This document shows positions 41,537-50,993 of a DNA stretch of 56,222 nt, piece by piece. Each line of letters starts with the position of its first letter. The stretch's first letter is position 1. Position numbers and translations under genes: made by a program. The notes below the pieces were generated by a model. It worked only from the letters and a program-made list of their open reading frames with translations. It made no database searches and had not been told where the DNA came from. The DNA is from Ktedonobacteria bacterium (GTDB lineage Bacteria; Chloroflexota; Ktedonobacteria; Ktedonobacterales; JACDGC01). The stretch is from assembly GCA_027459785.1 (NCBI GenBank), contig DAIDGU010000034.1:1-56222 (forward strand), given 5' to 3'.

Positions 41537-42439
41537 TCAAATGGTCGCGGCGATGCTGTTCAATTCTGCCACCTCGTCCGCGGCAAGGGTCAGCGCCGCA
41601 GCCGCGACGTTGGCGCGCAGATGCGCGACGGACGCAGTCCCTGGGATCAGCAGTATGTTCGGTGCGCGCTGGAGCAACCACGCCAGCGCGACGGTCAGCG
41701 GTGCCACGCCGCGCCGGCTGGCGACGGCTGCCAGCGTGTCGGACTGAAGCGGGGAAAAGCCACCGAGCGGGAAGAAGGGGACGTAGGCGATGCCCTGGGC
41801 GGCCAGCGCGTCGATCAGGGCGTCATCGTCGCGGTGGGCGACGTTGTAGAAGTTTTGCACGCATACGACCGGCGCGATGGTCTGTGCCTCGGCGATCTGC
41901 TCGGCGGATACGTTGCTCAGACCGAGATGTTTGATCAATCCTTCCTGCTGCATCTGCGCGAGTACGGTGAACGGTGCGGCGATTGCGCCAGGGGTGGGTT
42001 TGTCGAGTCCGCCGACGCGCAGGTTGACGACATCCAGCGCGGCGAGTCCGAGGTGGTCGAGATTGTCGTGAATGGCCTGGCGCAGTTGATCGGGGGCGAG
42101 CGCCGAGGGCCAGTTGCCTGCGGCGTCGCGTAACGCACCGACCTTGGTGACGATGTGCAACGAGGCGGGGTAGGGATGCAACGCCTCTTTGATGATCTGG
42201 TTGGTGACATAGGGGCCGTAGAAGTCGCTGGTGTCGATGTGCGTGATCCCCAGCGCCACTGCCGTGCGCAGCACGGCGATGGCCTCGTCGCGGTCGGCAG
42301 GTGGGCCGAACACGTGGGGGCCAGCCAACTGCATCGCGCCGTATCCCATGCGCGTGACCGTCAGGTCTTTGGCCAGGGTGAAAGTTCCCGCAGCGGTCGC
42401 CGGCAGATTATTGTGTTCATGCGCTGAAGGCGCGCTCAT
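41537..42439 (-). CDS. Aldo/keto reductase
   Basis: A 300-residue NADPH-dependent oxidoreductase with TIM-barrel blocks: MGYGAMQLAG, HIDTSDFYGPYVTNQ (catalytic Asp and Tyr), IVTKVG (Lys), GLIKHLGLSN, VVCVQNFYNVAHR and ILLIPGTASVAHLRAN (NADP site). GAGGAAATG lies upstream of the ATG. The closest familiar group is the YdbC/oxidoreductase subfamily. Substrate unknown. Confidence 0.93.
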   Translation of the reverse strand: MSAPSAHEHNNLPATAAGTFTLAKDLTVTRMGYGAMQLAGPHVFGPPADRDEAIAVLRTAVALGITHIDTSDFYGPYVTNQIIKEALHPYPASLHIVTKVGALRDAAGNWPSALAPDQLRQAIHDNLDHLGLAALDVVNLRVGGLDKPTPGAIAAPFTVLAQMQQEGLIKHLGLSNVSAEQIAEAQTIAPVVCVQNFYNVAHRDDDALIDALAAQGIAYVPFFPLGGFSPLQSDTLAAVASRRGVAPLTVALAWLLQRAPNILLIPGTASVAHLRANVAAAALTLAADEVAELNSIAATI

Positions 42440-42760
42440 TGCTCATTTCCTCTTTCTCGCACTGCAACACCACCCATCATGTTAGGTGATCCACTAGGAG
42501 TATGCCATGCAGGCCACAGTATACACCACTATCCACAACGGAGGCGCTGGCGCAAAGCAATAGGCTCCAGTCCACGTAGGTGGACTTCGTGGCATAGCCC
42601 TTAGGCGCGGTTTCAACCGCCCGCGTCCCCGTATCGGCAACCGCCCGCTCGTTCCCGCGCGTCCGGCAACCGCCCGCGTTATGGTATGCTAAGGGTGGCA
42701 GCGGGCGCGTGTCCGTGCCGTCTGGTCATCGTCGTTCGCATACCAACGGAGGCCTTCGCC
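42440..42760. repeat. Intergenic region with family C palindrome and CCGCCCGCG words
   Basis: CAGTCCACGTAGGTGGACTT (42571-42590) and TAGGCGCGGTTTCAACCGCC form an inverted copy of the family C unit at 17762-17830. Three ACCGCCCGC words follow (42615-42680). No gene is seen. Confidence 0.75.
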
Positions 42761-43759
42761 ATGCAACCCAAGGATGACGCCCCCCCGCCGTCGCCCGCCC
42801 CCCAGCCCATGCGCGAGACGCACACCTATCCGCGCCTGCCGGTGCCGCTGGTCGGCACGGAATATCTGGATTTCGCGCGCCGCCAGCTCTTTGCGCGCCA
42901 CCCGGACTATCTGCCGGCGCTGGTGCGCTTGATGGATCTGCATCCCGGCATGACCGCCGTGGACGTGCAGTGCGGCGCGGGCTTCTATACGCGCCTGATG
43001 GCCAGCCGCTTGCAGGGAGAGGGGCGCGTCGTGGGCATCGATCCCGATGCGGCGCTGCTGACGCAAGCCCAGCAACAGACGATCATCGAAGGCTGGGAAG
43101 CCGTGCTGGCTTTGCGCCAGGGCCAGCCGACGGCGTTGCCCTTGCCCGACGGCGTGGCTGATCTCGTCTTCGCCAACAGCGCCCTCTGGACGCTGTCTGC
43201 CGACCAGCGCGTCAGCGCGGTGCGCGAGATGTGGCGCGTGGCGCGCGTGGGTGGTCGCGCGCTCGTCGCCGAGCCGGATGGTGGCCTGGTACACATCTAT
43301 GACGCGCAGCGCCCGGAGTTGCAGGAGTTGGAGGAGCGCGTTCACACCGCCTTTGTGCGCGGTACGCTAGCACTTGACGGCCATGATTATTTGCTGGGCC
43401 GCAAGTTGCCCACAATCTTCCAGGAAGCCGGCTTCGAGCGCGTGCGCGTCTACCCGCGCCTTTTCGTCGTGGCCGGCTGCGACCTGGGGCCGGACCCCAA
43501 GCAGGGCTTGCTGGACCGCATCGCCGAATATCAGGGCGCGCTGCAAGCCCTTGTCAGCGACACGCCCGCCGCCCGCGACCGCCGCGAACACCGCGCCGAA
43601 CGCCTCCGTGCCGGTGGCCTGAGCGAAACTGACCGCGCCCGCCACCAGGAATTGACCATCGCCCGCCTGCGCGCCCTCATCGACCAGCCCCAGACGATCC
43701 TGATGGACACCTCGATCTATATGTACGGCGGCATCTTCTGCGAGGGCTACCGCACCTAA
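42761..43759 (+). CDS. SAM-dependent methyltransferase
   Basis: A 332-residue class I methyltransferase. Motif I is AVDVQCGAGFYTRLMA, the acidic loop GRVVGIDPDA, and motif IV GVADLVFANSALW. A C-terminal helical part of about 110 residues follows, unlike a minimal Ubie-type fold. GGAGG lies eight bases before ATG 42761. Its stop overlaps that of the Nif3-like gene on the other strand by 4 bases. Substrate unknown. Confidence 0.87.
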   Translation: MQPKDDAPPPSPAPQPMRETHTYPRLPVPLVGTEYLDFARRQLFARHPDYLPALVRLMDLHPGMTAVDVQCGAGFYTRLMASRLQGEGRVVGIDPDAALLTQAQQQTIIEGWEAVLALRQGQPTALPLPDGVADLVFANSALWTLSADQRVSAVREMWRVARVGGRALVAEPDGGLVHIYDAQRPELQELEERVHTAFVRGTLALDGHDYLLGRKLPTIFQEAGFERVRVYPRLFVVAGCDLGPDPKQGLLDRIAEYQGALQALVSDTPAARDRREHRAERLRAGGLSETDRARHQELTIARLRALIDQPQTILMDTSIYMYGGIFCEGYRT

Positions 43760-44463
43760 TCCGGCTTAGCGAGGCAGACTTCGAGGTCCGCCCAGCGTTC
43801 GCGCAGGATGGCACTCAGAGCGCGCAACCCCCAGCGTTCACCGGCGGCATGGCCGACCGCCGCCACGGCGAGGCCCGTCTCGTGCTGGGCGCGTGCCGCC
43901 GGCACGCGGAACTGGCCGGTGATATAGAGTTGCACGCCATCCAGCGCCGCCGCGCGCACCAGGCCATCCGTCAGCGCGCCGACGAGCGCCACGCGCCGCA
44001 CCGGTCCCGTCACGCGGCCCCGCAGCGCCGGCACCGCGCCAAAAATCGCCGCCAACCGCGCCAGGTATGCGTCCTGTTCGGTTGGGTTGATGTCACCGAC
44101 CATGCCCAGCGGCACCGCGACCGTCCCGCCGAACGGCATATAGGTTCGTAGTCCTAACGCCACGGCAAGGCGCGGATTGTCGCCGAAGGTGAGCGCGGCA
44201 TCGAATGCCAGGTGATAGGCCAGCACGCCGATGTCCGCTGGCAGCGCCGCCGCGTCTAGTTGCCAGGGACGATGCAGCACCAGCGCGTCCAGCCGCGCTT
44301 CCGCGACCCAGCCACCGAGCGCCGGCCACGGCTCCAGCGCCAACCCGACGCGCTGCACCGGACGTTGCGAGGCGCGATAGATGCCGTTCTGGTCAGCGCC
44401 GAAGCGCACGACCGCCAGCGTTTCATCTAAGTAAGCGGCGATGTCAGTGAGTGTGATCGTCAT
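43756..44463 (-). CDS. Nif3/YbgI-like dinuclear-metal protein
   Basis: A 235-residue Nif3-like protein. Metal positions of the family correspond to LHRPWQLD (only the first His of the usual HH pair), YHLAFDAAL (Asp) and AVGHAAGERWGL (His and Glu). The second histidine is Arg, so metal binding may be reduced to one ion. Function in the family is uncertain, with GTP cyclohydrolase-like activity proposed. ATG 44463 was chosen; the ribosome site is weak (GGTATCGGG). Confidence 0.75.
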   Translation of the reverse strand: MTITLTDIAAYLDETLAVVRFGADQNGIYRASQRPVQRVGLALEPWPALGGWVAEARLDALVLHRPWQLDAAALPADIGVLAYHLAFDAALTFGDNPRLAVALGLRTYMPFGGTVAVPLGMVGDINPTEQDAYLARLAAIFGAVPALRGRVTGPVRRVALVGALTDGLVRAAALDGVQLYITGQFRVPAARAQHETGLAVAAVGHAAGERWGLRALSAILRERWADLEVCLAKPD

Positions 44464-44607
44464 ACCCGATACCGTAGCGTACCATGTGGCGCAGCGCCAA
44501 ACGCCCCTATGCCACATGGTGCTGTTTGACTATGCCCCAAAGCTACAATCCGGTTATCCAAAGGGCAATTGATCTGGTACAATAGATCCCAGATTGAGTG
44601 GAAGCAA

Positions 44608-45027
44608 CTAAAACGTCTGGAAGCGCGTCGGCGTGATGCGGATCGCCTGCGAGTAGTCGTGGGCCATGCTTTCCGGCGACCAGCCCATCTGTTGAATGAT
44701 CGTGCCATACTTGGCGAGGTAGGCGGGAAGCGTGGCGATGGCCAGGCCGGCATCGTCCACCAGTTCCGCCGTGCCTTCGAGCAACACCACATCCTCGCCG
44801 TCCTTGGTGTCGTCCAGCGCCAGCAACACGTGAGGATTGTGGCGGATGTTCACGATCTTCTGGTTCTTGGGCTTGCTGAAGATCAAGACCGTTGTCCCAT
44901 CCCACAGGAACCAGACGGGGACGCTGTGCGGACGGCCATCGGGGCGCACGGTATTCAGCCAAGCGATGACGTTTTCGCGCAGCCGCGCATCTGCGTGCGC
45001 TTCTTTAGCATTATTCGGATCGAGCAT
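44608..45027 (-). CDS. PPOX-class F420-dependent oxidoreductase
   Basis: A 139-residue split-barrel protein of the type with WLNTVRPDGRPHSVPVWFLWD, LIFSKPKNQKIVNIRHNPHVLLALD and LLEGTAELVDD, like the Rv3369-group of F420-dependent proteins. AAGGAG lies eight bases upstream of ATG 45027. Divergent from the DUF885 gene. Presence of two PPOX proteins in the window suggests F420 use, but no F420 biosynthesis gene is here. Confidence 0.88.
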   Translation of the reverse strand: MLDPNNAKEAHADARLRENVIAWLNTVRPDGRPHSVPVWFLWDGTTVLIFSKPKNQKIVNIRHNPHVLLALDDTKDGEDVVLLEGTAELVDDAGLAIATLPAYLAKYGTIIQQMGWSPESMAHDYSQAIRITPTRFQTF

Positions 45028-45276
45028 GAAGTTGCTCCTTTCAACACGTTCATCCAAACAGATGCGCCCGGTAATGTCAAGCAACTGTTGGGAGATATTC
45101 ATGCGATTTTCTGGGGAGCGTCGGCGCGGGTTTACTTGCCAAGGCGGCACGATAGCAGCGCCCATCTTGACGAGCTACTGTACCATCTTTATACGTGGCA
45201 GGGAGTGCATCTGTGCCGTACACTAGGGATGATCCCTGATCCAGATCGCGTGAAACCTGCGTGGAGGAATACCAGC

Positions 45277-46971
45277 GTGGCCGCCGCCCCCCAACATGAT
45301 CCTGCCGATGCGCCCAGCGCGGCGTTCCTCGACGACTATTTCGCCATGCATCCGTATCAGGCCGTCAAAGCCGGCCTGCACCAGTTCGACGGCTACATCG
45401 CGGATTGGAGCGCGAGCAGCATCGCGCGCCGTGTGGCGGAATTGGCGCGCTACGACGCCGCGCTGGCCCCCCTGGCGGCGCTGCCGCTGGTGACGACGCG
45501 CGACGCGCGCGGCATACCCGCCCTCGCGCCAGCCGCGCAAGCGCGGTGGGATGCCCGCCTGGCGCTGGCTCAGACACGCAGCGAGCGCTTCTTTTGGGAG
45601 ACATGGCGGCCCTACACGACCAATCCCCTCACCTTTATCCCTTTGTTGGATGTTTCGTGTTACATCCGCCGCCCCTATGCCCCACTCGCGGAACGCGTGC
45701 GCGCCCTCACCCGCCACTGCGCCGCCATCCCCGATGTGCTGGCCGTGGCGCGCGGCCACCTGCGCGAGCGCCTGCCGCTGGCGTTGTTGCAGCAGAGCAT
45801 CGCCACCTGCGAGAGCCTGGCACGCTTCCACCAAAGTGACCTCGTCGCGGTCGTCCAGCCTGTCAATGATCACGCGCTGATGCACGCTTTCACGAAGGCG
45901 AACCGCGCGGCGGTGGCGGGGTATCGCGCATTCACTGCTGCCTTGCGTGAACAACTCCCCCTGGCAATCCCTGACTTCGCGGTCGGCGCGCCGATCCTGC
46001 ATGGGCTGCTGGCTACGGGCGAACTGGTCGATAGCACCGTCACCGATCTGCTGGCACTGGGCGAGGCCGATCTCGCGCGCAACCAGGCGCGCATCCACGA
46101 GGTCGCGGCGCGGCTGGGGATGAGTCCTGCCGCCGCGATGGCCGACCTGGGCCGGCGGCATCCGCCGGTGGGCGCGGTACTCGCCCGCACCCGCGAACTG
46201 TGCGAGGCGATCCGCCAGTTCCTCCTCGACCATGCCATCGTCACCGTCCCCGGCACCAGCCGCTGCCTCGTCCAAGAGACGATGCCCTACATGCGCAACG
46301 GCTCGGCGTATATGGATGTCCCCGGCCCCTTCGAGGTCGCCAGCACGGAAGCCTACTTTTATCTCACCCTGCCTGATCCCGCCTGGTCGCACGCCCAGCA
46401 AGAAGCGTGGCTGGGCAAGCACTCGATCCCCGGCCTGGCGAACACCTGCATCCACGAAGCGTGGCCCGGCCATTACCTGCAATTTCTGCATATGCAGGCT
46501 GCGCCGACCGCCGTCAGCAAGCTGTTCAGCAGCACTTCCTTCATCGAGGGCTGGGCGCATTATGCCGAGCAGATGCTGATCGAGCAAGGTTACGGCGCAG
46601 ACGATCCGCGCTATGAATTGCAGCAACTCAGCATGGCGCTGCTGCGCGATTGCCGCTTCCTGGTGGCGCTGCGGCTGCACACGGGGCAGATGACCGTAGA
46701 AGAGGCGGCGGCTTTCATCGCCCACGCCGCCTACTTCACGCCGATCCGCGCGCAGCAAGAGGCCATGCGTGGCGCACGCGCCCCCGGCTACCTGAATTAC
46801 ACGCTGGGCAAGCTCTTGTTCCTGCGCCTGCGCGCCGACCTGCAAGGTGCTTATCCTACCTGGTCCACGCAAACGCTGCACGACGCCCTGCTGGCCTTCG
46901 GCGCACCGCCCATCCCGCTCCTGCGCGAAGTGTTACTGAATTCACACCCAAATGGGCCAATGCTTGTTTAA
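45277..46971 (+). CDS. DUF885-family metallohydrolase
   Basis: A 564-residue protein of the DUF885 family, probably a zinc peptidase: IHEAWPGHYLQFLH carries HExxxxH, with the downstream glutamate in SFIEGWAHYAEQMLIE. DYFAMHPYQAVKAGLHQFDG is the family N-terminus. It starts with GTG at 45277, with GGAGG nine bases upstream; ATG 45229 lacks a site. No signal peptide is seen, so it is likely cytosolic. The GH3 gene follows after 73 bases. Confidence 0.9.
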   Translation: MAAAPQHDPADAPSAAFLDDYFAMHPYQAVKAGLHQFDGYIADWSASSIARRVAELARYDAALAPLAALPLVTTRDARGIPALAPAAQARWDARLALAQTRSERFFWETWRPYTTNPLTFIPLLDVSCYIRRPYAPLAERVRALTRHCAAIPDVLAVARGHLRERLPLALLQQSIATCESLARFHQSDLVAVVQPVNDHALMHAFTKANRAAVAGYRAFTAALREQLPLAIPDFAVGAPILHGLLATGELVDSTVTDLLALGEADLARNQARIHEVAARLGMSPAAAMADLGRRHPPVGAVLARTRELCEAIRQFLLDHAIVTVPGTSRCLVQETMPYMRNGSAYMDVPGPFEVASTEAYFYLTLPDPAWSHAQQEAWLGKHSIPGLANTCIHEAWPGHYLQFLHMQAAPTAVSKLFSSTSFIEGWAHYAEQMLIEQGYGADDPRYELQQLSMALLRDCRFLVALRLHTGQMTVEEAAAFIAHAAYFTPIRAQQEAMRGARAPGYLNYTLGKLLFLRLRADLQGAYPTWSTQTLHDALLAFGAPPIPLLREVLLNSHPNGPMLV

Positions 46972-47044
46972 ATCTGCGGTGGTTGTGTTATGATAGGTGC
47001 TGATAAAAAGCCATCCTGGCCCGCTTTGCAACGGAGGCTCCCGC

Positions 47045-48463
47045 ATGCGATCCCGCCCATCGGATAGTCCACCCCGCTCATCTCGCCCGCAGCACGCGGT
47101 GACGCCCACCTGGTCGGATGAAGCCTATGCCCGCGCCCTGGAGCGCGCGTATACGTCCGGCAAAATACCGGTGACGAGGCACAAGCAGACGAATCCGCAC
47201 CTGGTCATGCGGTGGATCATGACAGTGGTGCTGGGCGCGGGCGCGATCGCTTTCTTGATGAATCGTGGCATCCTCTTCAGCGCGAAGGCCAGCCAGCCCG
47301 CTAATTTCGCCGCCTCTGCCCGCGCCGCCTTCATCAACAACCTGGCGAATGACATCCTGGGCAGCATGACGCTGGATGAAAAAGTCGGCCAGTTCATGGT
47401 GCCGATGGCGCTAGACTATAGCATGAACCAAGATCTGACGACGATGATCACGCAAGATCACATCGGCGGCTTCTACGTTTCGGATGGCAATGGCACGCTG
47501 AACTTTGACGGCGTGCGCGCCTTCACCCACCAGATCCAGGGTGCATCGCAGATCCCGATGATCCTCGGCACCGATTTCGAGGGCGACCAGGGCTTCGACG
47601 TACTCGGCAACGCGCTGCCGCCCCAGCCCTCCGAGGCGCAGGTGGGCGCGACCGGCGATCCACACCAGGCATACATAAAAGGTGTGAACGACGGGCATGC
47701 CCTCGCCTCTGTCGGCATCAATGTCGATTTCGGCCCCGTAGTGGATGTGCTGACCAATCCCACCAACCCCATCTTGCAGGGCCGCACCTTTGGTACCACG
47801 CCGGATGAGGTCACAAACATGGCCAGTGCCTTTCTGGACGGCCTCTACTCCACCGGCATGCCCGGCAGCCTCAAACACTTTCCCGGCCTGGGATCGTCGT
47901 CGCAAGACCCCCATCATGTGTTGCCCTACATCAATCGCACCCTGGCGCAGATGGAAGCGGTCGATCTCGTCCCCTATAAGACGCTGATCGCGCAGGGCAA
48001 AGTGAGCATGATCATGACGACCCACATGCTCATCCCCGCGCTGGACCCCAACCTGCCGACCAGCATCTCGCCCCTTGTCATCAACGGCTTGCTGCGCCAG
48101 CAGATGGGGTATAAGGGCGTGGTCATCTCGGACGCGCTCTTTATGGGTGGCCTCTCCTACAAATATGACATCCCCCACGCGGGCCTGCTCGCCTTCGAGG
48201 CCGGCACCGATATGTTGCTTGGCTCCTACAGTGCATGGCAGACGCGCCAGATGATGAACTTGATCGAGAATGCGGTGGCCAACGGGCAGATCACGCAGCA
48301 ACGCATCGATGAATCGGTGCTGCGCATCCTCAAGTTCAAGATCCAGTGGAACATCATCCCGTCAAACTACCATGTGAGCAATGGCACGGCCCAAACGACG
48401 ACGCTCGCCGATCCCATCCTCGCCCTGAGCGCCACGGCGGACCTGGACCGGCGACTGGGGTGA
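47045..48463 (+). CDS. Membrane-anchored GH3 beta-N-acetylhexosaminidase-like protein
   Basis: A 472-residue NagZ-like glycoside hydrolase. A signal anchor lies near residues 53-72 (MRWIMTVVLGAGAIAFLM); the catalytic domain follows outside. Family blocks: DEKVGQFMV, LGTDFEGDQG, GINVDFGPVVDV, KHFPGLGSSSQDPHH (His/Asp dyad) and VVISDALFMGG (nucleophile Asp). It would release N-acetylglucosamine from peptidoglycan or other glycans. GGAGG precedes ATG 47045. It converges closely (3 bases) with the response regulator gene. Confidence 0.92.
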   Translation: MRSRPSDSPPRSSRPQHAVTPTWSDEAYARALERAYTSGKIPVTRHKQTNPHLVMRWIMTVVLGAGAIAFLMNRGILFSAKASQPANFAASARAAFINNLANDILGSMTLDEKVGQFMVPMALDYSMNQDLTTMITQDHIGGFYVSDGNGTLNFDGVRAFTHQIQGASQIPMILGTDFEGDQGFDVLGNALPPQPSEAQVGATGDPHQAYIKGVNDGHALASVGINVDFGPVVDVLTNPTNPILQGRTFGTTPDEVTNMASAFLDGLYSTGMPGSLKHFPGLGSSSQDPHHVLPYINRTLAQMEAVDLVPYKTLIAQGKVSMIMTTHMLIPALDPNLPTSISPLVINGLLRQQMGYKGVVISDALFMGGLSYKYDIPHAGLLAFEAGTDMLLGSYSAWQTRQMMNLIENAVANGQITQQRIDESVLRILKFKIQWNIIPSNYHVSNGTAQTTTLADPILALSATADLDRRLG

Positions 48464-48466
48464 TCA

Positions 48467-49228
48467 TCATTCCGGCGGCTCGTCGTTCGGGATCAACCCC
48501 TGGCGCAGCCCGTAGATGGCTGCCTGGGTGCGGTCGCGGATGCCCAGCTTGGAGAAGATGTTGCTGAGGTAGTTCTTGACGGTCTTCTCCGAATACGCCA
48601 GTTTGTTGGCGATCTCGCGGTTATTCATGCCGGCGGCGACATAGCGGATGATCTCGATCTCGCGTTCGGTCAACACGCTCAGCCCGTGCGCAGGCTCGGC
48701 CACTTGCGACAGCCGGCGATATTCCGTCACGACTGTGCCAGCGATGGTCGGCTCGATCAGCACACCACCTGCCTTCACCGTGCGAATCGCCGCCAGCACC
48801 TCCTGCGCCTGGGCGCTTTTCAGCAGATAGCCGCGCGCGCCGACCTTCACCGCCTGCAACACCTGATGGTTGTGCTTATACATCGTCAGCATGATCACCG
48901 CCGTCTGCGGCAATTCCTCCGTGATCTGGCGTGTCGCCGCCAGGCCATCGATGATCGGCATATTGATGTCCATCAGCACGACATCCGGTTTGAGTTGGCG
49001 CACTTTGCTGACGGCTTCCAGGCCGTTCGTCGCCTCGCCCACCACGCGGATAGTGCGCTCCATCTCTAAGACACGTCCTAATAATTCCCGAAATAAGGCA
49101 TGGTCATCGGCGAGGACGATGGTGATCGTCTCGGTTGCGCCCGCCGGCTCGTGGGGCGCGTTGCCGCGCTGGCTTATCTCGCGGCGCGGCTCTGGGTAAC
49201 GGGGGACTGATCCCGGCATTCCTTGCAT
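48467..49228 (-). CDS. NarL/LuxR-type response regulator
   Basis: A 253-residue regulator: receiver domain with VLADDHALFRELL, VVLMDINMP (phospho-acceptor Asp) and GYLLKSA (Lys), then a LuxR HTH (LTEREIEIIRYVAAGMNNREIANKL, then EKTVKNYLSNIFSKL). I start at ATG 49228 with GGAGG five bases upstream; ATG 49240 (GAGG) is an equal option. No histidine kinase is encoded nearby, so it is an orphan in this window. Confidence 0.92.
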   Translation of the reverse strand: MQGMPGSVPRYPEPRREISQRGNAPHEPAGATETITIVLADDHALFRELLGRVLEMERTIRVVGEATNGLEAVSKVRQLKPDVVLMDINMPIIDGLAATRQITEELPQTAVIMLTMYKHNHQVLQAVKVGARGYLLKSAQAQEVLAAIRTVKAGGVLIEPTIAGTVVTEYRRLSQVAEPAHGLSVLTEREIEIIRYVAAGMNNREIANKLAYSEKTVKNYLSNIFSKLGIRDRTQAAIYGLRQGLIPNDEPPE

Positions 49229-49299
49229 CGTATCCTCCATAGGGTGCCTCGCTGGCGGGCGGTATTGATTGAAACCAATTTGCACGCCGAAGGGTGTTC

Positions 49300-49345
49300 T
49301 GCCACGAAGTCCGCTGGCGCGGACTGGAGGATACACCCATGAGGC
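49300..49345. repeat. Family C palindrome
   Basis: GTCCGC-TGGC-GCGGAC with GCCACGAA before and TGGAGG after, a diverged copy of the 17801 and 42571 units. Confidence 0.65.
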
Positions 49346-49383
49346 TCTATGGTTAGTATGCACCTGTAAAGCAAGTTTCTTGT

Positions 49384-50394
49384 TTAGCCGGTGTGTTCCA
49401 TGCCGTGCAGCGGATGTGTCGCCGCCCGCAACTCGTCCCAGATCCAGGTGACGATGCCCGGCACCTGGCTGTCGGTGGCAACGCCAGGAAAATCCGTCGG
49501 CTGATAGATGGCGCTGGCCAGGGCGAGCTGCACCAGGGGGAATAGCTGGGCCGCTCCCATGCGGTCAGCTCCCGGCACCCAACCACGATCGCGGTCCACG
49601 CTTTGATAGAGCGACGGCGCGAGCGCGCTGAACCGCTGCATCAACTGCTGGCTTGCCGCAGCGATCAGCGTTGGTGAGGCGATGAGGATGAAATCGTCGC
49701 TGCCCAGGTGGCCCGCCAGCGCGTTCAGGTCGCCCGCGATCTCGCGCAGCAAATCGGCGGTCAGCGCCAGCAGCGCGTCGCCGGCCAGATAACCATAGCG
49801 ATTGTTGTAGCTCTTGAAATAGAGGATGTCGGCATAGCAGGCGGCAAAAGATTCATCGCGCAGCACGCGGGCGCGCAGGTCGGCTTCCAGCGCGGCGGGC
49901 GCGGGCAGGCGTGTCACGGGATGCCGCCACTGGCGCTGCGGTGCCTCGCGGTGGCGCAGGTGCGCCGCCACGCGTGTCAGCAATTCGGGGATGTCGCACG
50001 GTTTGATGAGATAGTCGTCCGCGCCGGCTCGCCAACCCTCGGCGCGGTCCTGCCCGCCTGCCCGTCCGGTCAGCATGATCACCGTCGCCTGGCGCAGCAA
50101 CGGATCGCCCCGGATCTGGCGGCACACGTCGAAGCCCGACAGCCCCGGCAGTGTCACATCCAGCAGGATGATCTCCGGCAGATGCAGGCGCAGCAACGGC
50201 AGCGCGCTCGCGCCATCCTCGATGCCCTTGACGGCATACCCCTGGCCGCGCAACGCCTGCACCAAAAAGTGCCGCGTGGCCTCGCCGTCTTCCACCACGG
50301 CCACGCGCCCGCGCGCGAAGGTTGGCTCGTCGGGGTCGTCCTGCCCCGCCTGTGGCAGCAGATCATCTCCCGCTCGCTCATCGTCGTGTTCCAT
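49384..50394 (-). CDS. Response regulator with degenerate GGDEF-like domain
   Basis: A 336-residue protein. Receiver: VAVVEDGEATRHFL, IILLDVTLPGLSGF (Asp), DYLIKPCD (Lys). The second half has the diguanylate cyclase-like pattern ILYFKSYNNRYGYLAGDALL, but the GGDEF site reads LGSDDF, so cyclase activity is doubtful; it may bind GTP or act as a sensor. Starts at ATG 50394, AGGAG upstream. Same strand as the NarL regulator 156 bases away. Confidence 0.87.
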   Translation of the reverse strand: MEHDDERAGDDLLPQAGQDDPDEPTFARGRVAVVEDGEATRHFLVQALRGQGYAVKGIEDGASALPLLRLHLPEIILLDVTLPGLSGFDVCRQIRGDPLLRQATVIMLTGRAGGQDRAEGWRAGADDYLIKPCDIPELLTRVAAHLRHREAPQRQWRHPVTRLPAPAALEADLRARVLRDESFAACYADILYFKSYNNRYGYLAGDALLALTADLLREIAGDLNALAGHLGSDDFILIASPTLIAAASQQLMQRFSALAPSLYQSVDRDRGWVPGADRMGAAQLFPLVQLALASAIYQPTDFPGVATDSQVPGIVTWIWDELRAATHPLHGMEHTG

Positions 50395-50489
50395 CACCGT
50401 ACTCCTGCGCCCGCCACACCCATCCCTGAGCATGGACTCTTCTCATCTTCCACTATACCCGTTTGTGCAACAGGAGGGGGGACGGGAAC

Positions 50490-50985
50490 ACGGAGGCCAC
50501 GGAAGTCTTGCACGGAAGACACGGAAAGGACGGGGGCGGAACGTGACATGACGCGGGATATATTGTTCGTGGGGCGGACATTCCTGTCCGCCGGATCGCT
50601 GAAAGTGGCAAGATCGCCGGGTGGGAGCCGCGAGGGGCTGAAGCCGCCTCGCTCGAAAAAGACGCCCCTACGGGGCTATTGGCAAAGCTATCAGCCGAAC
50701 ATGAGCAGCGTTACCCCATTGCAGCCAGCCACCCATTGTTCATCATAGCGATCATCCTTGCCCTTAGCCCCAACGGGGCGTCTTTTTCGAGCGAGCGGGC
50801 TTTAGCCCCTCGCGGCCACGCCCGGCGATCACATAAATCCCTGGTGGGCGGCGGACAGGAATGTCCGCCCCACGGTGAGAAAGGTTCGCCCTTTTTCCTT
50901 CGTGATCTTCGTCCCCTTCGCACCCTTCGTGTCTCGTCTTTTTTTCGTGTCCTTCGTGATGATTTCGTGGCTTTCGTGTTCGATC
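50490..50985. repeat. Nested inverted repeats of families E, D and F
   Basis: Outer: CACGGAAGACACGGAAAGG (50508-50530 area) against TTCGTG words at 50897-50985. Middle: GGGGCGGACATTCCTGTCCG (50572-50595) against GGCGGACAGGAATGTCCGCC (50852-50871). Inner: GCGAGGGGCTGAAGCCGCCT.. (50629-50678) against the matching complement (50766-50816, core GGGGCGTCTTTTTCGAGCGA). The centre, 50679-50765, is unique. No gene is seen in 50395-50993. Confidence 0.8.
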
Positions 50986-50993
50986 TCGTCCCT

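Noticed and set aside
45223..46881. 552-codon minus-strand frame opposite the DUF885 gene
   Set aside because: Sense strand has HExxxxH and family blocks; the antisense frame is compositionally a shadow.
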